Notes: generated by a model not told the origin, from the letters alone. 64,000 bases of DNA from Bacteroidales bacterium (GCA_014860575.1 JACZJK010000001.1:1-64000), one strand, 5' to 3'; shown: positions 7,162 through 18,128, numbered from the stretch's first letter. Numbers and translations: made by a program.

Positions 7162-8397
7162 ATGTCACTAAAAATCCTATCCGTGGTCGGCGCACGACCA
7201 AATTTTATGAAAATTGCGCCCTTCATCCGTGCCATCAACAACCATAACCAAAACCCAGAACCCCGAACGCCGAACGCCGAACGTCAAACGTCAAACGCAA
7301 AACCCGTTACCTCGAACCTTGAACCCGGAACTTTGAACCTCGAACACCTCCTCGTTCATACCGGCCAGCATTACGACGATCGCATGTCAGAACAATTTTT
7401 CCGCGAACTCAATATCCCCCAGGCAGATATAAATCTTGGGGTTGGTTCGGGAAGCCATGCCGAGCAGGTTGGACAGACCATGATCGCATTTGAGAAAGTA
7501 CTCAGGGCCGAAAAACCCGATTGGGTGGTGGTGGTAGGCGATGTAAACGCTACCCTTGCATGCTCGGTAACGGCAAAGAAAGAATGGGTCAAACTTTGCC
7601 ATATTGAAGCCGGTTTGCGTTCGCACGACATGAAAATGCCCGAGGAAATCAACCGGCTGGTAACCGACCGTTTAGCGGATCTTTTGCTCACTCCCGATGA
7701 GCTTTCCTCTGAAAATCTAAGGAAAGAAGGCGTGCCGGAAAGCAAGATCAGATTTGTGGGCAATATCATGATTGATACCCTCGAAGCAAACCGCCTCGTT
7801 GCTGCAGATCTGAGCCTCGAAAATATTATCATGCAAAACCTTACCAAAAGCTTTGAACTGAAAACACGCATTCCGGAAAATGAAAAATATGCTGTTTTAA
7901 CCCTGCACCGTCCTTCAAATGTGGACACGAAAGAAGTGTTGGAACCAATCGTGCGGTTTATACTTGATGAGGTTCTGAGCGACATCACCCTGCTGTGGAC
8001 TTTACATCCACGCACGTTGAACAAGCTGAAAGATTTCGGCCTGTACGAAATCCTTGCCGCACACCCGAACATTATATTGCTCGAACCGGTTGCCTATCGC
8101 GAAATGCTTCGTCTGAACATGGGAGCCCGCATGATGTTAACCGACAGTGGCGGATTGCAGGAAGAATGCACGGTATTGGGAACGCCCTGCCTCACCTTGC
8201 GGTGGAATACCGAGCGGCCCGTTACGCTCCGGGAGTATGGCGGGGCAAGCGTGTTGGTCGGAAATAACATTGATCAGATCCGGAATGAATACTATATTGC
8301 CTTAAAAAAGTCGCGTTCGCCATACAGACCATCCCTATGGGACGGCAACACTGCAGACAGATGCCTGCAAGCCATTCTTGAGAACCATCTGCGGTAA
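7162..8397 (+). CDS. wecB: UDP-N-acetylglucosamine 2-epimerase with repeat insertion
   Basis: 411 aa; converts UDP-GlcNAc to UDP-ManNAc in the cytoplasm for surface polysaccharide. The start at 7162 gives MSLKILSVVGARPNFMKIAP, the normal N-terminus; the open frame goes back to 6976, but that part is repeat-derived. Family motifs: GARPNFMK, VHTGQHYD, VVVVGDVNATLAC, HIEAGLRS, TLHRPSNVD and LTDSGGLQEE. Residues about 32-62 (strings such as PRTPNAERQTSN and NLEPGTLNLE) are extra: homologues pass almost directly from the first helix to HLLVHTGQHYD. The extra block is a 91-bp heptamer array (7255-7345). All catalytic motifs lie outside it, so the enzyme could still work, but the array sits on the loop before strand 2. 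Confidence 0.93.
   Translation: MSLKILSVVGARPNFMKIAPFIRAINNHNQNPEPRTPNAERQTSNAKPVTSNLEPGTLNLEHLLVHTGQHYDDRMSEQFFRELNIPQADINLGVGSGSHAEQVGQTMIAFEKVLRAEKPDWVVVVGDVNATLACSVTAKKEWVKLCHIEAGLRSHDMKMPEEINRLVTDRLADLLLTPDELSSENLRKEGVPESKIRFVGNIMIDTLEANRLVAADLSLENIIMQNLTKSFELKTRIPENEKYAVLTLHRPSNVDTKEVLEPIVRFILDEVLSDITLLWTLHPRTLNKLKDFGLYEILAAHPNIILLEPVAYREMLRLNMGARMMLTDSGGLQEECTVLGTPCLTLRWNTERPVTLREYGGASVLVGNNIDQIRNEYYIALKKSRSPYRPSLWDGNTADRCLQAILENHLR
7255..7345 (+). repeat. Thirteen-unit heptamer array translated inside wecB
   Basis: Thirteen consecutive 7-bp units, mostly NNNGAAC or NNNAAAC: CCAGAAC, CCCGAAC, GCCGAAC x2, GTCAAAC x2, GCAAAAC, CCGTTAC, CTCGAAC, CTTGAAC, CCGGAAC, TTTGAAC, CTCGAAC. Units with an internal TGA (CTTGAAC, TTTGAAC) happen to be read out of the TGA phase, so the gene stays open. 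The array length is not a multiple of three, so the junctions must compensate. Confidence 0.95.
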
Positions 8398-8901
8398 GCT
8401 CATATAAATTCTTCAAGTTCCAGTTTCGAGGTTCCAGATTCCACGCCCGTTGCCCATCAAGGATGCCACCCCTTCCCGTTGGTCAGGGTTTGCATCCTTT
8501 GCCCCACCTAGCTCACATGAAGCCCCATGCCCCAAGCACAAAATTCAAAATCCAAAACCCAAAATCCAAATAGCTGTCGTATGTGATTTTACAATCTTAA
8601 ATCTGGAATTTTGAATTAAATAATTGTATTACTCCAGGCTTCGACACTCAGCCACCGGAACCCATTACTCCATCACTCCATAACTCCATTACTCCATCAC
8701 CCCACTAATTGACCAATTAACAAGTTAACAAGTTAACAAATCAACCAATTAACCACTCAACACAGCATCACCGTTTCACTGCATCACAAAAAAAACTGAC
8801 CCTATGTAATTTAAATTTTTTCAAACTTTTCTATTGTGGTAAGGAACGCCCATTTTTGCTGTTGACTGGAAAAACCCTATTTTCGCAGCAAAATCCCCTT
8901 T
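8398..8901. other. 504-bp gene-free stretch of mixed short-period repeats
   Basis: After the wecB stop comes the third 41-bp element (8459-8499), period-7 units around 8540-8570 (ATTCAAA, ATCCAAA, ACCCAAA, ATCCAAA), ordinary AT-rich sequence, then period-8 arrays: nACTCCAT at about 8668-8700 and AACAAGTT/AACAAATC/AACCAATT at about 8718-8755. The last 100 bp before the next gene are non-repetitive and AT-rich; TATTTTCG (8878-8885) is a possible variant -7 motif. Confidence 0.8.
8459..8499 (+). repeat. 41-bp dispersed element, copy 3
   Basis: Same sequence as 7086-7126 with single-base differences; intact 8-bp terminal inverted repeats AAGGATGC/GCATCCTT. Flanking bases (GCCC before, TGCCC after) are also shared with copy 2, so the repeated unit may be a few bases longer. 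Confidence 0.93.
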
Positions 8902-9933
8902 ATGTTCCAGTCCGAAATTCTAAGGAACCCTACCAATGCCAGCCCGGAGCTCCGGGATTTTTTTTATCACCACCCTCCCTCCTTCTTCCAAAGCCTCCAC
9001 TTTCTTGAACTACTGAACGGAACTCATGGTTTCCGGCCTTTTATGCTTATCATAAAGCAGGATCGCAGGATTCTGGCTACACTCTGCGGCACAAATATCC
9101 GTGAAGGTAGCGGGCTGAAAGCATGGGCTTCGGAGCGTACGGTTATTTACGGACATCCGGTTATAGGATCAGGATCAGATCCTGCTTTGATGCTTGGTGT
9201 TCTACTTGAAGAGCTTAATCATGTGAGCCAGGGTTCTCTGTTCACCCAATTTCGTAATGATACAGCTCAATCGGTAAATGACCCGGCTTTCAGGAACGCA
9301 GGCTTCCACTGGCGTGATCGTCTGAACCTTATCAAACCCATTCATAATCTTGAAGAAGCCTGGGCAACGCTGAGCGCATCGCGCAAAAGACAGATAAACA
9401 GCAGCCGCAAGCACGGAATCGAAGTGATTAGCAATCCCAGCCATGAACAAATGCTTGAATTTTACAATCAATTGCTTGAATTATACCGATACAAGGTCAG
9501 AAAACCTTTGCCCTCAAGTGAATTTTTTGAGCGCTTTTATTCGCTAAGCACTAATGGAAGCTTTCATGGAAAGATCATTCTCTGTGCTTTTAAAGGGAAA
9601 ATAGTGAGCGGGATTGTTTGCCCTTATACACCAGGAGCATCCATGTATGAATGGTATGTTTGCGGATTGGATGAGGAATACCGCAGCCATAAAATTTTTC
9701 CCAGTGTTATGGCCACCTGGGCAGCCATAGAGGCGGGCAACCAACTGGGATGCAAGTCCTTTGATTTTATGGGGCTGGGCATACCTTCGCGGCCTTATGG
9801 AGTGAGGGAATTTAAATCACGATTTGGTGGCGAGTGGGTGAACCATGGACGTTGGAGCCGTGTTAATAATTCCGTGTTTTACACAATCGCCGAAATAGGG
9901 TACAACATGATGAGAATACTCAGGAATGTTTAA
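8902..9933 (+). CDS. FemAB/GNAT-fold acyltransferase-like protein
   Basis: 343 aa, soluble. It shows the two-GNAT-half layout of FemAB-like and BioF2-like proteins: an N-half with FFQSLHFLELLNGT and GHPVIGSG, a middle RDRLNLIKPIHNLEEAWATLSASRKRQINSS-type segment, and a C-half with GKIILCAFKGKIVSGIV, MYEWYVCGLDEEYR and FDFMGLGI...GVREFKSRFGGEWV, which closely follows the FemAB pattern (DFxG...KxxFG). Such proteins transfer amino-acyl or acyl groups to peptidoglycan precursors or exopolysaccharide sugars. In this setting, decoration of a surface glycan is more likely than peptidoglycan cross-bridging, but that is inference. Confidence 0.75.
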   Translation: MFQSEILRNPTNASPELRDFFYHHPPSFFQSLHFLELLNGTHGFRPFMLIIKQDRRILATLCGTNIREGSGLKAWASERTVIYGHPVIGSGSDPALMLGVLLEELNHVSQGSLFTQFRNDTAQSVNDPAFRNAGFHWRDRLNLIKPIHNLEEAWATLSASRKRQINSSRKHGIEVISNPSHEQMLEFYNQLLELYRYKVRKPLPSSEFFERFYSLSTNGSFHGKIILCAFKGKIVSGIVCPYTPGASMYEWYVCGLDEEYRSHKIFPSVMATWAAIEAGNQLGCKSFDFMGLGIPSRPYGVREFKSRFGGEWVNHGRWSRVNNSVFYTIAEIGYNMMRILRNV

Positions 9934-10001
9934 GAAATTAGGTTTAGGGGCAAAACAACTTTTCAGAATGGAATCAATATTTAATGCAAAAAGAATTTAT
10001 A

Positions 10002-10009
10002 TACCTTTG
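10002..10009 (+). promoter_or_regulatory. Bacteroidota -7 promoter motif TACCTTTG
   Basis: Exact TAnnTTTG, 38 bp before the start codon of the sugar-transferase gene; no -33 TTG at normal spacing. Confidence 0.6.
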
Positions 10010-10047
10010 CTAATCCTGCAATCAACCACTGCTTACTAATCCTGCTA

Positions 10048-11574
10048 ATGAAGCGTTTTCTTCTTCACCTGATCGCTGATATGGTAATTGTTGCCCTGGC
10101 ATTTATCATTGTAGGCAAGTTCTATCAGGGTCCCATTGATACTGTGATTGATAAGTACCAAACGCCCTTTATCGTTTTCCTCACCATTTTTCTGATCATC
10201 TCCTTCTGGCTCAATAAATATGAGCATATCCAGAGCATGGGTTATGTAGCCATGCTTAACCTTTACGCGAAAGCATTGTTCTACACGGCGGGCATCACTG
10301 TGCTGGCCATGTACCTTTTACAGCTCACTTACTTTTCGCGCTTTATCATCCTGGGAACAATGCTGGGAATTTTTGTAATGGAATTTTTATGGGTATCGCT
10401 GTTTCAGGCAGTGCGTATGGCGGTGTTGATCCCCGAGAGACAAGACCTGGAACATGAGCGCGCTATTCGGCAATCGCTGATGAATGAGCAGGTGAGTGAG
10501 ATAAGACCGAGTATTGATGTACGTGAACGCAAATACCGTGAAACCATTCTTGAAGAATCAGGGCGTGAAGTGCTGATGTTTCTTGAAGAGCGCATTGATA
10601 TTGACTCACCGCTTACCCAAATCATAGCCACCACCACCAGGTTCAATATTATGAACCTGCCCAACAATTATTTTGAAACCATTGTGAACCTCAAGCGCAT
10701 CAACGATGTGCAATATATTAACAAGTTGCTTGAGGCCATTAATGTGAAGCTGAAATACGGCGGTGTGTATATTGGAGCTGTTGAAACGCTTTGTCTCCGT
10801 AAAGCCCGGATTATGAAATCCTATCCACCTTTGCTCAACTGGATGGCGTATGCTATGGATTTCCTGGTGAACAGGGTCGTTCCCAAATTCCCTGTTTCAA
10901 AGAAACTCTACTTTATGTTCACTACCGGCAGGAACAGGGTATTGTCGCAGGCTGAAATTTTTGGACGTCTTTATTCCTGCGGATTCGAACTTGAAAAATA
11001 TGAAATCTTTGAAAACCTGATGTGGTTTAGGGTAAAGAGAGTGGCCGCGCCGGTTTTTGATTATCAGCCCACCTATGGGCCTTTGATCCGCTTAAAGCGA
11101 ACCGGAAAAGGAGGAAAGATAATCAATGTGTATAAAATGCGAACCATGCACGCCTACAGCGAATATTTGCAGGAATATGTGTACAAGCAAAGCAATCTGC
11201 AGGAAGGCGGCAAGTTCAACAATGATTTCCGTGTAACCCGTTGGGGAAGTTTCCTGCGTTCGCTCTGGCTCGATGAATTGCCCATGCTGATCAATCTGTT
11301 CAATGGTGACTTGAAACTTGTTGGTGTAAGACCCCTTAGCAAACAATATTTCTCACTTTACACCCCGGAACTTCAGGAAAAGAGGAACAGGACTAAACCC
11401 GGGCTTGTACCTCCCTATTACGCCCAACATCCAACCCCAAAAACCCTTGAAGAAGTAATGGCCAACGAAGATCAATACCTCGAAGACTATTTTAGAAGCC
11501 CTTTCAAGACAGATTTTACATACTTCTGGAGGGCATTTTACAACATCGTTTTCAGGCACGCACGCAGCAAATAA
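10048..11574 (+). CDS. Membrane sugar-phosphate transferase-like protein (WbaP/PglC C-terminal domain)
   Basis: 508 aa. The N-terminal 135 residues hold about four membrane helices. Residues about 345-480 match the catalytic half of bacterial sugar transferases, which load a sugar-1-phosphate on undecaprenyl phosphate to start a surface glycan: RTGKGGKIINVYKMRTM, RVTRWGSFLRSLWLDELPMLINLF and GDLKLVGVRPL, then KPGLVPPY. Unlike typical members, the segment just before RTGKGGK is not the re-entrant membrane helix KRxFDxxxxxxxxxxxxP; a soluble stretch (about residues 180-345) takes its place. It may be a divergent subfamily or not catalytic in the standard way. It closes the polysaccharide block and has its own -7 motif. 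Confidence 0.8.
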   Translation: MKRFLLHLIADMVIVALAFIIVGKFYQGPIDTVIDKYQTPFIVFLTIFLIISFWLNKYEHIQSMGYVAMLNLYAKALFYTAGITVLAMYLLQLTYFSRFIILGTMLGIFVMEFLWVSLFQAVRMAVLIPERQDLEHERAIRQSLMNEQVSEIRPSIDVRERKYRETILEESGREVLMFLEERIDIDSPLTQIIATTTRFNIMNLPNNYFETIVNLKRINDVQYINKLLEAINVKLKYGGVYIGAVETLCLRKARIMKSYPPLLNWMAYAMDFLVNRVVPKFPVSKKLYFMFTTGRNRVLSQAEIFGRLYSCGFELEKYEIFENLMWFRVKRVAAPVFDYQPTYGPLIRLKRTGKGGKIINVYKMRTMHAYSEYLQEYVYKQSNLQEGGKFNNDFRVTRWGSFLRSLWLDELPMLINLFNGDLKLVGVRPLSKQYFSLYTPELQEKRNRTKPGLVPPYYAQHPTPKTLEEVMANEDQYLEDYFRSPFKTDFTYFWRAFYNIVFRHARSK

Positions 11575-11651
11575 GGCATAAATCCCGTATCATCATATCT
11601 TACAATTTCAGAAATCACAGTACTGCCTGCCATCGTAATCTGAAAAACAAG

Positions 11652-11659
11652 TATCTTCG
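11652..11659 (+). promoter_or_regulatory. Possible variant -7 motif TATCTTCG
   Basis: Differs from TAnnTTTG at one base (C for T). It lies 31 bp before the amylase start codon. Similar TTCG variants precede the DUF2520 gene and perhaps the FemAB-like gene. Confidence 0.35.
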
Positions 11660-11690
11660 TCGTCAGTTTAATTTATTTAAAAAATTATCC

Positions 11691-14495
11691 ATGCAGCATC
11701 TAAAACTCCCGCTTATAGCATTGTTATTCGTCCTGGTTTTAACCACCCGGGGCTTTGCACAGGTTATTACAACCGATCCGCCTTTTCCCACTGCTGACGC
11801 ACCTGTTACAATTACCTTTGATGCCACCCAGGGCGGTGGCGGACTTGCAGGTTACACCGGCGATGTTTACACCCACACCGGGCTTATCCTGGAAGGCCAG
11901 TCTGCGTGGCAACATGTAATCGGCACCTGGGGTGTCAACAGCACCCAACCTCAAATGACCCGCATTGCACCAAATATTTACACCCTTGAAATCACTCCTT
12001 CAATACGCCAGTTCTATGAAGCATCTGCACAGGCAGTGATACAGAAAATGGCTTTTGTGTTCAGGGCTTCGACTGGTTCGCCGCAAACCGAAGATCTTTT
12101 TGTTGATGTTTATACTGCCGGACTCAATATCAGTATTGTTTCCCCGCAAAGCGGTGCCATTGTTGAGCTTGATGAAACACTCAATGTCCAGGCCTCGGCA
12201 AATGAAGCCGACAGCATGTTTCTTTTCCTGAACGCCAACCTGCTTTCCGCAGTGGAAGGAAATTCTATCAATTATGCATTGCTTGCTGATACTCCGGGAA
12301 CTCAGTGGATCAGAATTCTTGCAAAACATGATGGCCAGTCGGCCACAGATTCGGTTTCCTTTTTTGTTCGTGGCGCCGTACCGGTAGCTGAACTCCCCAC
12401 AGGAGTGATCAACGGTATCAATTATATTAACAGCAATTCTGTGACCCTCGTTCTTCACGATCCTCCTGCCCTCAAGCAGTATGTTTTCGTGATAGGTGAT
12501 TTCAACGACTGGATGGCACACGAGGATTATTACATGAACCGTACTCCCAATGGAACTCACTATTGGCTCACAATCAACAACCTTGAAGCAGGAAAAGAAT
12601 ACATATTCCAGTATTACATTGACAGTGATCTTCGTCTTGCCGATCCTTACAGCCACAAAATTGTGGACCCATGGAATGATCATTGGATTCCCGATGCCAA
12701 TTATCCAAACCTGATCGAATATCCCGATAACAAAACATCCGGCGTCGCATCAGTTTTACAAACTGCGCAAACACCTTTTACATGGGAAGCGACTGATTTT
12801 GTAGCGCCCGCCGCTGAAGACCTGGTTATATATGAGCTCCTCATCCGCGATTTCATTGCCACCCGCGATATCAAAACACTTACTGATACCCTCGATTACC
12901 TCGAACGTCTCGGTGTGAACGCCATCGAACTTATGCCCATCAATGAATTTGAAGGCAATGATTCATGGGGTTACAACCCTGCCTTTTATTTTGCCACCGA
13001 CAAGGCGTATGGCCGGAAGCAGGATTATAAAGCATTTATTGATGAATGCCACAAACGTGGAATAGCAGTTCTGATAGATATGGTTCTGAACCATTCGTTT
13101 GGACTGTCGCCATTGGTTCAGATGTATTTTGACCCATCAGCGGGGCAATGGGGGCAACCTTCCGCTGCAAATCCCTGGTACAACCAGGTTTGCCCTCACG
13201 AACCCTGGTGCTGGGGTTATGATTTCGATCATTTGAGCCTTCACACCCAGGAATTTGTTGATCGTGTTAATGAATATTGGCTCACAGAATTTAAGGTAGA
13301 TGGATTCCGTTTTGATTTTACCAAGGGCTTTACAAACCAGCAAACGGGCAACCAGGGATCAAATTATGATGCTGCCCGTGTTGGCATTCTCAAACGCATG
13401 GCCGATCAAATATGGAATGTTAACCCCAATGCCTATGTGATTCTTGAGCATTTCGCCGACAATACCGAGGAAAAAGCGCTGGCAGAATACGGCATGCTCA
13501 TCTGGGGAAATATGAACTACACATACAACGAGTCAACAATGGGCTGGTTAACAAATTCCAACTTCTCAGGTATTTCATACAAAACCCGCGGATGGGGAGT
13601 CCCACATCTGATAGGTTATATGGAAAGCCATGATGAAGAGCGGTTGATGTATAAAAACATTACCTATGGCAACTCGGCCAATCCAATGCATGATGTGAAA
13701 GATACAACCATCGCTTTGCAACGGCAGAAAACTGCGGCAGCTTTATTCTTTTCAATCCCAGGCCCAAAAATGATCTGGCAATTTGGAGAACTGGGTTATG
13801 ACTATTCAATTAACCATTGCCCCGACGGCACTATTAATGATAATTGCCGCACAAGCGCCAAACCTATACGCTGGGATTACACCGAAGAAGGCTACAGAGA
13901 CGGAGTCTTCACAACATATGCGCAACTGATCAGATTAAAGAAGCACTATGATGTTTTCCGTAGCACTGATTTCAGCACTTCGCTGAGCGGAGCCATTAAA
14001 TTTGTTAAATTGAATCATGCATCAATGAATGCATTGGTAATCGGGAACTTCGATGTTCAGGCAGGTAATGCTACTCCACAATTCCAGCATACAGGCTGGT
14101 GGTATGAATATTTCAGTGGCGACTCGCTCAACGTTACCGATGTGAACATGAGCTTACAGCTTCAGCCCTCTGAATACAGGCTTTACACTTCTGTAAATGT
14201 TGTAGGTATAGATGAGCTTAACCCCGCCGGAACCGGTTCCGGCAATCTCACTATTTCACCGAACCCGGCTGAAAGCCATGTAAACATTGGGTTCACATTA
14301 CTTGAAAACTATCAGGTTGTTCTTGAATTATATAGCCTCCAGGGCAAAAAAGTCGCGACGGTTCATGAGGGCGAATTAAAAAGAGGCGGGCATACTATTT
14401 CGTATGAACTCCCTGCCCATCTTTCATCAGGCCTTTACGTAGTAAGAATGTTGAAAGGCAACCAGGTTATTTCGCAAAAGTTTATCATTCCGTAA
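11691..14495 (+). CDS. Secreted GH13 alpha-amylase family enzyme with T9SS sorting domain
   Basis: 934 aa. A signal peptide (residues 1-23, ending RGFAQ) is followed by beta-sandwich domains, a CBM48-like module (about 250-345; YVFVIGDFNDWM...YIDSDLRLADPYSH), a GH13 barrel (about 370-760) and a T9SS type A sorting domain (about 855-934; LTISPNPAESHVNI ... GLYVVRMLKGN). The catalytic set is complete: nucleophile D542 in DGFRFD, acid/base E586 in VILEHF, and D648 in SHDEER. Expected to hydrolyse or debranch alpha-1,4/1,6-glucans at the cell surface or outside the cell; the CBM48 points to branched substrates. Exported by the Sec pathway and then T9SS, whose PorU/PorV genes are 14 kb away. Confidence 0.9.
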   Translation: MQHLKLPLIALLFVLVLTTRGFAQVITTDPPFPTADAPVTITFDATQGGGGLAGYTGDVYTHTGLILEGQSAWQHVIGTWGVNSTQPQMTRIAPNIYTLEITPSIRQFYEASAQAVIQKMAFVFRASTGSPQTEDLFVDVYTAGLNISIVSPQSGAIVELDETLNVQASANEADSMFLFLNANLLSAVEGNSINYALLADTPGTQWIRILAKHDGQSATDSVSFFVRGAVPVAELPTGVINGINYINSNSVTLVLHDPPALKQYVFVIGDFNDWMAHEDYYMNRTPNGTHYWLTINNLEAGKEYIFQYYIDSDLRLADPYSHKIVDPWNDHWIPDANYPNLIEYPDNKTSGVASVLQTAQTPFTWEATDFVAPAAEDLVIYELLIRDFIATRDIKTLTDTLDYLERLGVNAIELMPINEFEGNDSWGYNPAFYFATDKAYGRKQDYKAFIDECHKRGIAVLIDMVLNHSFGLSPLVQMYFDPSAGQWGQPSAANPWYNQVCPHEPWCWGYDFDHLSLHTQEFVDRVNEYWLTEFKVDGFRFDFTKGFTNQQTGNQGSNYDAARVGILKRMADQIWNVNPNAYVILEHFADNTEEKALAEYGMLIWGNMNYTYNESTMGWLTNSNFSGISYKTRGWGVPHLIGYMESHDEERLMYKNITYGNSANPMHDVKDTTIALQRQKTAAALFFSIPGPKMIWQFGELGYDYSINHCPDGTINDNCRTSAKPIRWDYTEEGYRDGVFTTYAQLIRLKKHYDVFRSTDFSTSLSGAIKFVKLNHASMNALVIGNFDVQAGNATPQFQHTGWWYEYFSGDSLNVTDVNMSLQLQPSEYRLYTSVNVVGIDELNPAGTGSGNLTISPNPAESHVNIGFTLLENYQVVLELYSLQGKKVATVHEGELKRGGHTISYELPAHLSSGLYVVRMLKGNQVISQKFIIP

Positions 14496-14714
14496 ATACA
14501 CTTTCAGGTAAAATAACTCAGAAGCTGAAACATCAGAAGCACAAACCTGAAAACTGGTCGTGGTGATCTTAAGAATTCAGTAAATCTTTATATGCATCAC
14601 CTCTTTTCTTATGCGTTCAGGTGCAGAAGCAGCAACGGGAACCAAACTTTTAAGTGAGCCCCTCAATACCCAATATTCCAGAAAAATAAAATGGCGCTAT
14701 CCTACCGGTCCGGC

Positions 14715-16016
14715 CTACAAAGCGGTTAACCAATTGCAGATTTTATCAAATGCTTCTACCAGCCTCGGGCTTATTTCATTCACAAACTGCCCGTTCAGCG
14801 GTTTTCCATTTTCAATCTTTGAGGCAGCCTCAAGAGAAGCTTTCCCATCAAAGTCCACATAGGCAATACGGGCGGTGAGTTCTTCGGGCTGTCGGCCAAA
14901 ATCAGCGCCCGGGAGTATGGCCACACCGGTTTCTTCCAACAACGCTTCACAAAGTTCCACACTTGTCAGGATGCCCCGTTCCTTAAGCTTCTCACTGTAA
15001 AAACCGAAATCGGCAAAGAGGTAGAAAGCCCCATCGGGCATTGGAACCGAAACATTTGCTTCATGCAGTTTCTGAACAAGCAATTTTGCAATGGCCCGTA
15101 GCACCCGCCTCGATTGGTGCAGGTATTCATCAATATCGGCTCCCCCGTTGAAAGCAGTTACAGCCGCATGCTGGATTGGAGCGCTTGTAGCCGTATAGGT
15201 TTCGCTTGCCACAATAGCCATAGCATCAAGCAACCAGCGCAGATTGGGTGGGAACACAAAAGTTCCCAGTCGCCAGCCACCTGCGCCACACCATTTACTT
15301 AAACCTGTACTTACAATGGTTCCTTCAGGATAATACCGGGCAATGGACACATGCTGCCCGTGGTGATGGATCATTCCATAAATCTCGTCAGAAATTAGAA
15401 TTACATGATACTTGCGTGCTACCTGGGCAAGCAGCTTCAGGCGCTCGATCGGATAGCTTGATCCAACCGGGTTGCTCGGATAATTGATGATCACAACGCG
15501 CGGACGGTCGGGATCGGTACGGCAAATCAGGTCTAATTTCTCTGGGCTTAATCTCCAGTTGTTCTCGCTTGTGGTGGGAACCCAATGCACATGCCTTCCT
15601 ATGATCCTGGCCTGTGGCGAATATGAAACCCAGCTTGGGGTCGGAATGATAAGATCGCCATAATAAACAAGTTGCAGAATAAAGATAAGTTCTTTTGATC
15701 CCGGTCCAACGATCACATCATCAGCGCTGCGTTCAATCCCCTGGGTACGGTTAAGGAATCCGGAAATAGCTTCGCGTAAGGCCGGCAAACCCCGTACGGG
15801 CAGGTAATCTTTTTCGTGTGCATGTTGCCTGAGCGATTCAACTACCCTTTCGGGTACCGGAAACGGACTTTGGCCGAGGCCGAGTTTATAAATGGTCCGG
15901 CCTTGTTTGATCAGTTGATTGCTTCTTTCGTTAATGGCCAGCGTTGAAGAGGGAGACAGGCCCCTGACGTTAAGATTTAGGTTTACGGCAAGAGCTTGTT
16001 TCTTGTTGTTCTGCAT
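14715..16016 (-). CDS. Class I/II PLP aminotransferase (aspartate-aminotransferase type)
   Basis: 433 aa, cytoplasmic. Fold-type I motifs are all present: YLPVRGLPALREAI, NYPSNPVG (N182, PLP contact), SDEIY (D210, pyridine N), STGLSKW with Schiff-base K241, and GGWRLG (R249). A C-terminal PDGAFYLFADF and the Arg-containing LTARIAYVDF complete it. Substrate pair cannot be fixed; Asp/Glu/2-oxoacid types are most likely. Starts 23 bp after the gyrB stop on the same strand, so the two are probably co-transcribed. Confidence 0.88.
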   Translation of the reverse strand: MQNNKKQALAVNLNLNVRGLSPSSTLAINERSNQLIKQGRTIYKLGLGQSPFPVPERVVESLRQHAHEKDYLPVRGLPALREAISGFLNRTQGIERSADDVIVGPGSKELIFILQLVYYGDLIIPTPSWVSYSPQARIIGRHVHWVPTTSENNWRLSPEKLDLICRTDPDRPRVVIINYPSNPVGSSYPIERLKLLAQVARKYHVILISDEIYGMIHHHGQHVSIARYYPEGTIVSTGLSKWCGAGGWRLGTFVFPPNLRWLLDAMAIVASETYTATSAPIQHAAVTAFNGGADIDEYLHQSRRVLRAIAKLLVQKLHEANVSVPMPDGAFYLFADFGFYSEKLKERGILTSVELCEALLEETGVAILPGADFGRQPEELTARIAYVDFDGKASLEAASKIENGKPLNGQFVNEISPRLVEAFDKICNWLTAL

Positions 16017-16039
16017 AGCAGTATTTTTAGTTAACGAAT

Positions 16040-18082
<2,043 letters not shown>

Positions 18083-18104
18083 TCAAGGGTTTATAAACTG
18101 TAAG

Positions 18105-18128
18105 TTATCAACAAGCACCGGTGGATAA
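18105..18128. promoter_or_regulatory. Pair of DnaA-box-like 9-mers
   Basis: TTATCAACA (18105-18113) and, inverted, GGTGGATAA (18120-18128) each differ at one base from the DnaA box TTATCCACA. They face each other, 6 bp apart, about 90 bp upstream of gyrB. This could be a DnaA-responsive operator; two boxes alone do not make an origin. Confidence 0.3.

Noticed and set aside
7013-7201. N-terminal extension of wecB from 6976
   Set aside because: The extra 62 codons are translated repeats, including a 41-bp element, and come before the normal family start MSLKILSVVGARPN.
14611-14862. 83-codon open frame after the GH13 gene
   Set aside because: More than half lies antisense to the 3' end of the aminotransferase; composition is not protein-like. 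The gap 14496-14714 shows no clear gene or terminator.
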